Positions 62,406 to 64,000 of a stretch of 64,000 bases of DNA are shown piece after piece; position 1 is the first letter of the stretch; each line of letters opens with the position of its first letter. Under the pieces are notes generated by a model that worked only from the letters and a program-made list of their open reading frames with translations, was not told the DNA's origin and did not search any database. Position numbers and translations under genes: made by a program. Origin of the DNA: SLRI01 sp964576715 (lineage in GTDB: Bacteria > Pseudomonadota > Alphaproteobacteria > Geminicoccales > Geminicoccaceae); assembly GCA_964576715.1 (NCBI GenBank), contig CAZNWE010000003.1, forward strand, positions 1 through 64,000. The letters run 5' to 3'.

Positions 62406-62594
62406 GGTTTCCTCCGTCATGGCGCCACCATGAGCATCAGAGCGCGTCATGGACAAGCCGTCACCCGTGGGGGCTCGCTCTCACGCATTCACATTTGCGG
62501 TAGGCGTAGCGAACCTTACAAGGTAAACTCCCACGTTCAGGCGATGCTCGGGGCCGGACACCGGTTTCGTGCATTGCTGGGGAGGTAAAGCCAA

Positions 62595-62795
62595 ATGCAG
62601 ACACAGCATCAAGGTCATATGGCAGCCCGTCGCGAGCTCTACCCAATCAGCTTCCGCCCGGCGGGTGCCCGGCGGCAGGCGGACAGCCGCGGCGACGCCA
62701 ACTGGCCGCTTTGGCATGCCACGTGGTTCGCCGCACTGGTCAGCCTGCTGCTCTGGGGACTTGTCGCCGCGGCGCTCTACCGCCTGTTCGCCTGA
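62595..62795 (+). CDS. Small single-helix membrane protein
   Basis: 66 residues with a good ribosome binding site, GGGAGG, about ten bases upstream. A soluble basic N-terminus (about 1-38) precedes one membrane helix (about 43-63, WFAALVSLLLWGLVAAALY). It is too short for a domain call. It lies between cfa (divergent) and the TRAP binding protein (convergent), and could act with either or alone. Confidence 0.55.
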   Translation: MQTQHQGHMAARRELYPISFRPAGARRQADSRGDANWPLWHATWFAALVSLLLWGLVAAALYRLFA

Positions 62796-62862
62796 TCTCG
62801 CGGCCGACCGCCGATCCCGCATCCCGAGGTGCCGGGGCCGGCGGCCGGACGCGGCAGCGGCC

Positions 62863-63978
62863 TCAGCCGCCGGTCGGCTGGGCGAAGTCATAGGGCAGCA
62901 GGCGGGCCGCCATGTAGGCCTGCTCGGAGACGCCGGCCCAGCCCTTCACGGTGTCACGGAAGGTCAACAGGCTGTCCATCACCTCGCGCGACAGCGGATC
63001 GGCCGAGGCCTCGGCGTTCATCACCTCGCCAGCGAGGCCGCCTAGCCCCTGCAGGATCTCGTCGTTGAACGGCCGGAGCTCGACCCCGTGCTCGTTGATC
63101 AGCGTCTCGAGCGAGTCATTGTTGCGGGCGATGAACTCGGAGAGGACCGAGACGTTGACGGCCCGGTTGGCGGTCTCGACGATCGCCTTGAGGTCATCGG
63201 GCAGGCCGTTCCAGGCGTTGAGGTTGATGAAGTTGTCGAGCATCGTGGCCGGCTCGTGCCAGCCGGGATAGTAGTAGAACTTGGCCGCGCGGTACAGGCC
63301 GAAGGCGAGGTCGTTATAGGGGCCGACCCATTCGGTGGCGTCGATCGAGCCCGACTGCAGGGCAGGCGGGATCTCACCGCCCGGCAGATTGACCACCGTG
63401 CCACCGGCGGCCGCTACCACCTTGCCGCCGAGGCCGGGGATGCGCATCTTGAGGCCTTCATAATCGGCGAGGCTGTTCATCTCCTTGTTGAACCAGCCGC
63501 CCATCTGCGTGCCGGTGTTGCCGGACGGGAAGAACTTGGCCCCCATCTCGGCATAGACCTTGTCGGCCAACTCCTGGCCGCCGCCATAATAGTACCAGGC
63601 GTTCTGCTCCATCGCCGTGAGACCGAACGGGATCGCGGCGATGAATGCCGCAGCCGGCACCTTGCCCTGCCAGTAATAGGGGGCGCCGTGGCCCATTTCG
63701 ACCGTGCCGCTGCCCACCGCATCCATCGATTCGAAAGCCGGGACGATCTCGCCGGCGCCGAACACCTGCACGGTCAGTCGGCCGTCGGACATCTTGCCGA
63801 TCAGCTCGGCCAGGAGGTTGGCGCCGGTGCCGAGGCCGGGGAAGTTGGCGGGCCACGTCGTGACCATGCGCCACTCCATGAGGCCTTGCGAGATGGCGGG
63901 CTTGGGGAAGGTCGAGGCCGCGGCCCCGGCGGCGAGGCCGCCGACCCCGAGCGTCTTGACGATATGACGACGTTGCAT
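62863..63978 (-). CDS. dctP: TRAP transporter substrate-binding protein, DctP/TakP-like
   Basis: 371 residues. The N-terminus RRHIVKTLGVGGLAAGAAAS is Tat-like, so it may be exported folded. The mature part has VFGAGEIVPAFESMDAV, GNTGTQMGGWFNKEM, LKMRIPGLGGKVV, then IDATEWVGPYNDLAFGL and KFYYYPGW, which closely follow TakP of Rhodobacter sphaeroides, a binder of 2-oxo acids such as pyruvate. It most likely serves the DctQ-DctM permease at 58647-60601, although it lies 2.2 kb away on the opposite strand. Confidence 0.92.
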   Translation of the reverse strand: MQRRHIVKTLGVGGLAAGAAASTFPKPAISQGLMEWRMVTTWPANFPGLGTGANLLAELIGKMSDGRLTVQVFGAGEIVPAFESMDAVGSGTVEMGHGAPYYWQGKVPAAAFIAAIPFGLTAMEQNAWYYYGGGQELADKVYAEMGAKFFPSGNTGTQMGGWFNKEMNSLADYEGLKMRIPGLGGKVVAAAGGTVVNLPGGEIPPALQSGSIDATEWVGPYNDLAFGLYRAAKFYYYPGWHEPATMLDNFINLNAWNGLPDDLKAIVETANRAVNVSVLSEFIARNNDSLETLINEHGVELRPFNDEILQGLGGLAGEVMNAEASADPLSREVMDSLLTFRDTVKGWAGVSEQAYMAARLLPYDFAQPTGG

Positions 63979-64000
63979 TTGCGTGCACTCCCATGATCTT

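Noticed and set aside
1..64000. CRISPR arrays, rRNA genes, prophage or plasmid origin
   Set aside because: No regularly spaced short repeats, no rRNA sequence and no phage structural or replication genes were seen.

Overview
This 64 kb window is a high-GC bacterial chromosome segment. It is most plausibly from an alphaproteobacterium, perhaps Rhodospirillales-like. That placement is inferred from a urea-transporter UrtA, a ccoGHI group, a DUF3141/Pta/AckA/FabI cluster, a TRAP system of the TakP type and pervasive ATGA/GTGA gene overlaps. I could not run a database search, and no rRNA or phylogenetic marker is present.

Layout. (1) 1-1006: start of a urea ABC transporter operon (urtA, running off the left edge). 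(2) 1322-9487: a glycogen-to-trehalose cassette made of a GlgX-TreZ fusion, MalQ and TreY, with overlapping stops and starts. (3) 9477-10646: two unknown envelope proteins. (4) 10734-14946: ccoG-ccoH-ccoI, maturation factors for cbb3 oxidase, with no ccoS and no ccoNOQP beside them. (5) 15239-16855: an exported unknown and a formamidase-like hydrolase. (6) 16991-27609: an acyl-CoA/acetyl-phosphate region with ackA, fabI, two tandem DUF3141 proteins that keep a PHA-synthase-like Cys-Asp-His set, an HD hydrolase, a MaoC-Pta fusion and a two-subunit CoA transferase. (7) tRNA-Arg(ACG) and a cytochrome P460-like protein.

(8) 29.3-39.2 kb: a probable acquired polysaccharide island. It holds a decayed IS5-type transposase, three intact glycosyltransferases, one broken glycosyltransferase, two methyltransferase-like genes, a GMC-type oxidoreductase and an ABC exporter. 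Similar 62 bp repeats lie at both ends. Coupled genes here use TTGA overlaps, unlike the rest of the window.

(9) 39163-56896: the most interesting region, 19 genes in two minus-strand blocks, one single plus gene and one plus-strand block, almost all predicted to be envelope proteins. It contains an ExbB/MotA-like channel protein, an ExbD/MotB-like protein, a TonB-shaped protein, two SLT lytic transglycosylases (one lacking the catalytic Glu), a secreted trypsin-like protease, six lipoproteins (one with a peptidoglycan-binding repeat, three CsgG/LpoB-like), secreted coiled-coil proteins and a membrane protein with a Lon/S16-like cytoplasmic domain. I propose that these form one proton-driven machine that acts on the cell wall. 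I do not recognise it as a described system.

(10) 57345-63978: a secreted coiled-coil protein, YraN, a TRAP transporter (DctQ, DctM and, on the other strand, DctP), a YcgN-type cysteine-cluster protein, cyclopropane fatty acid synthase and a small membrane protein.
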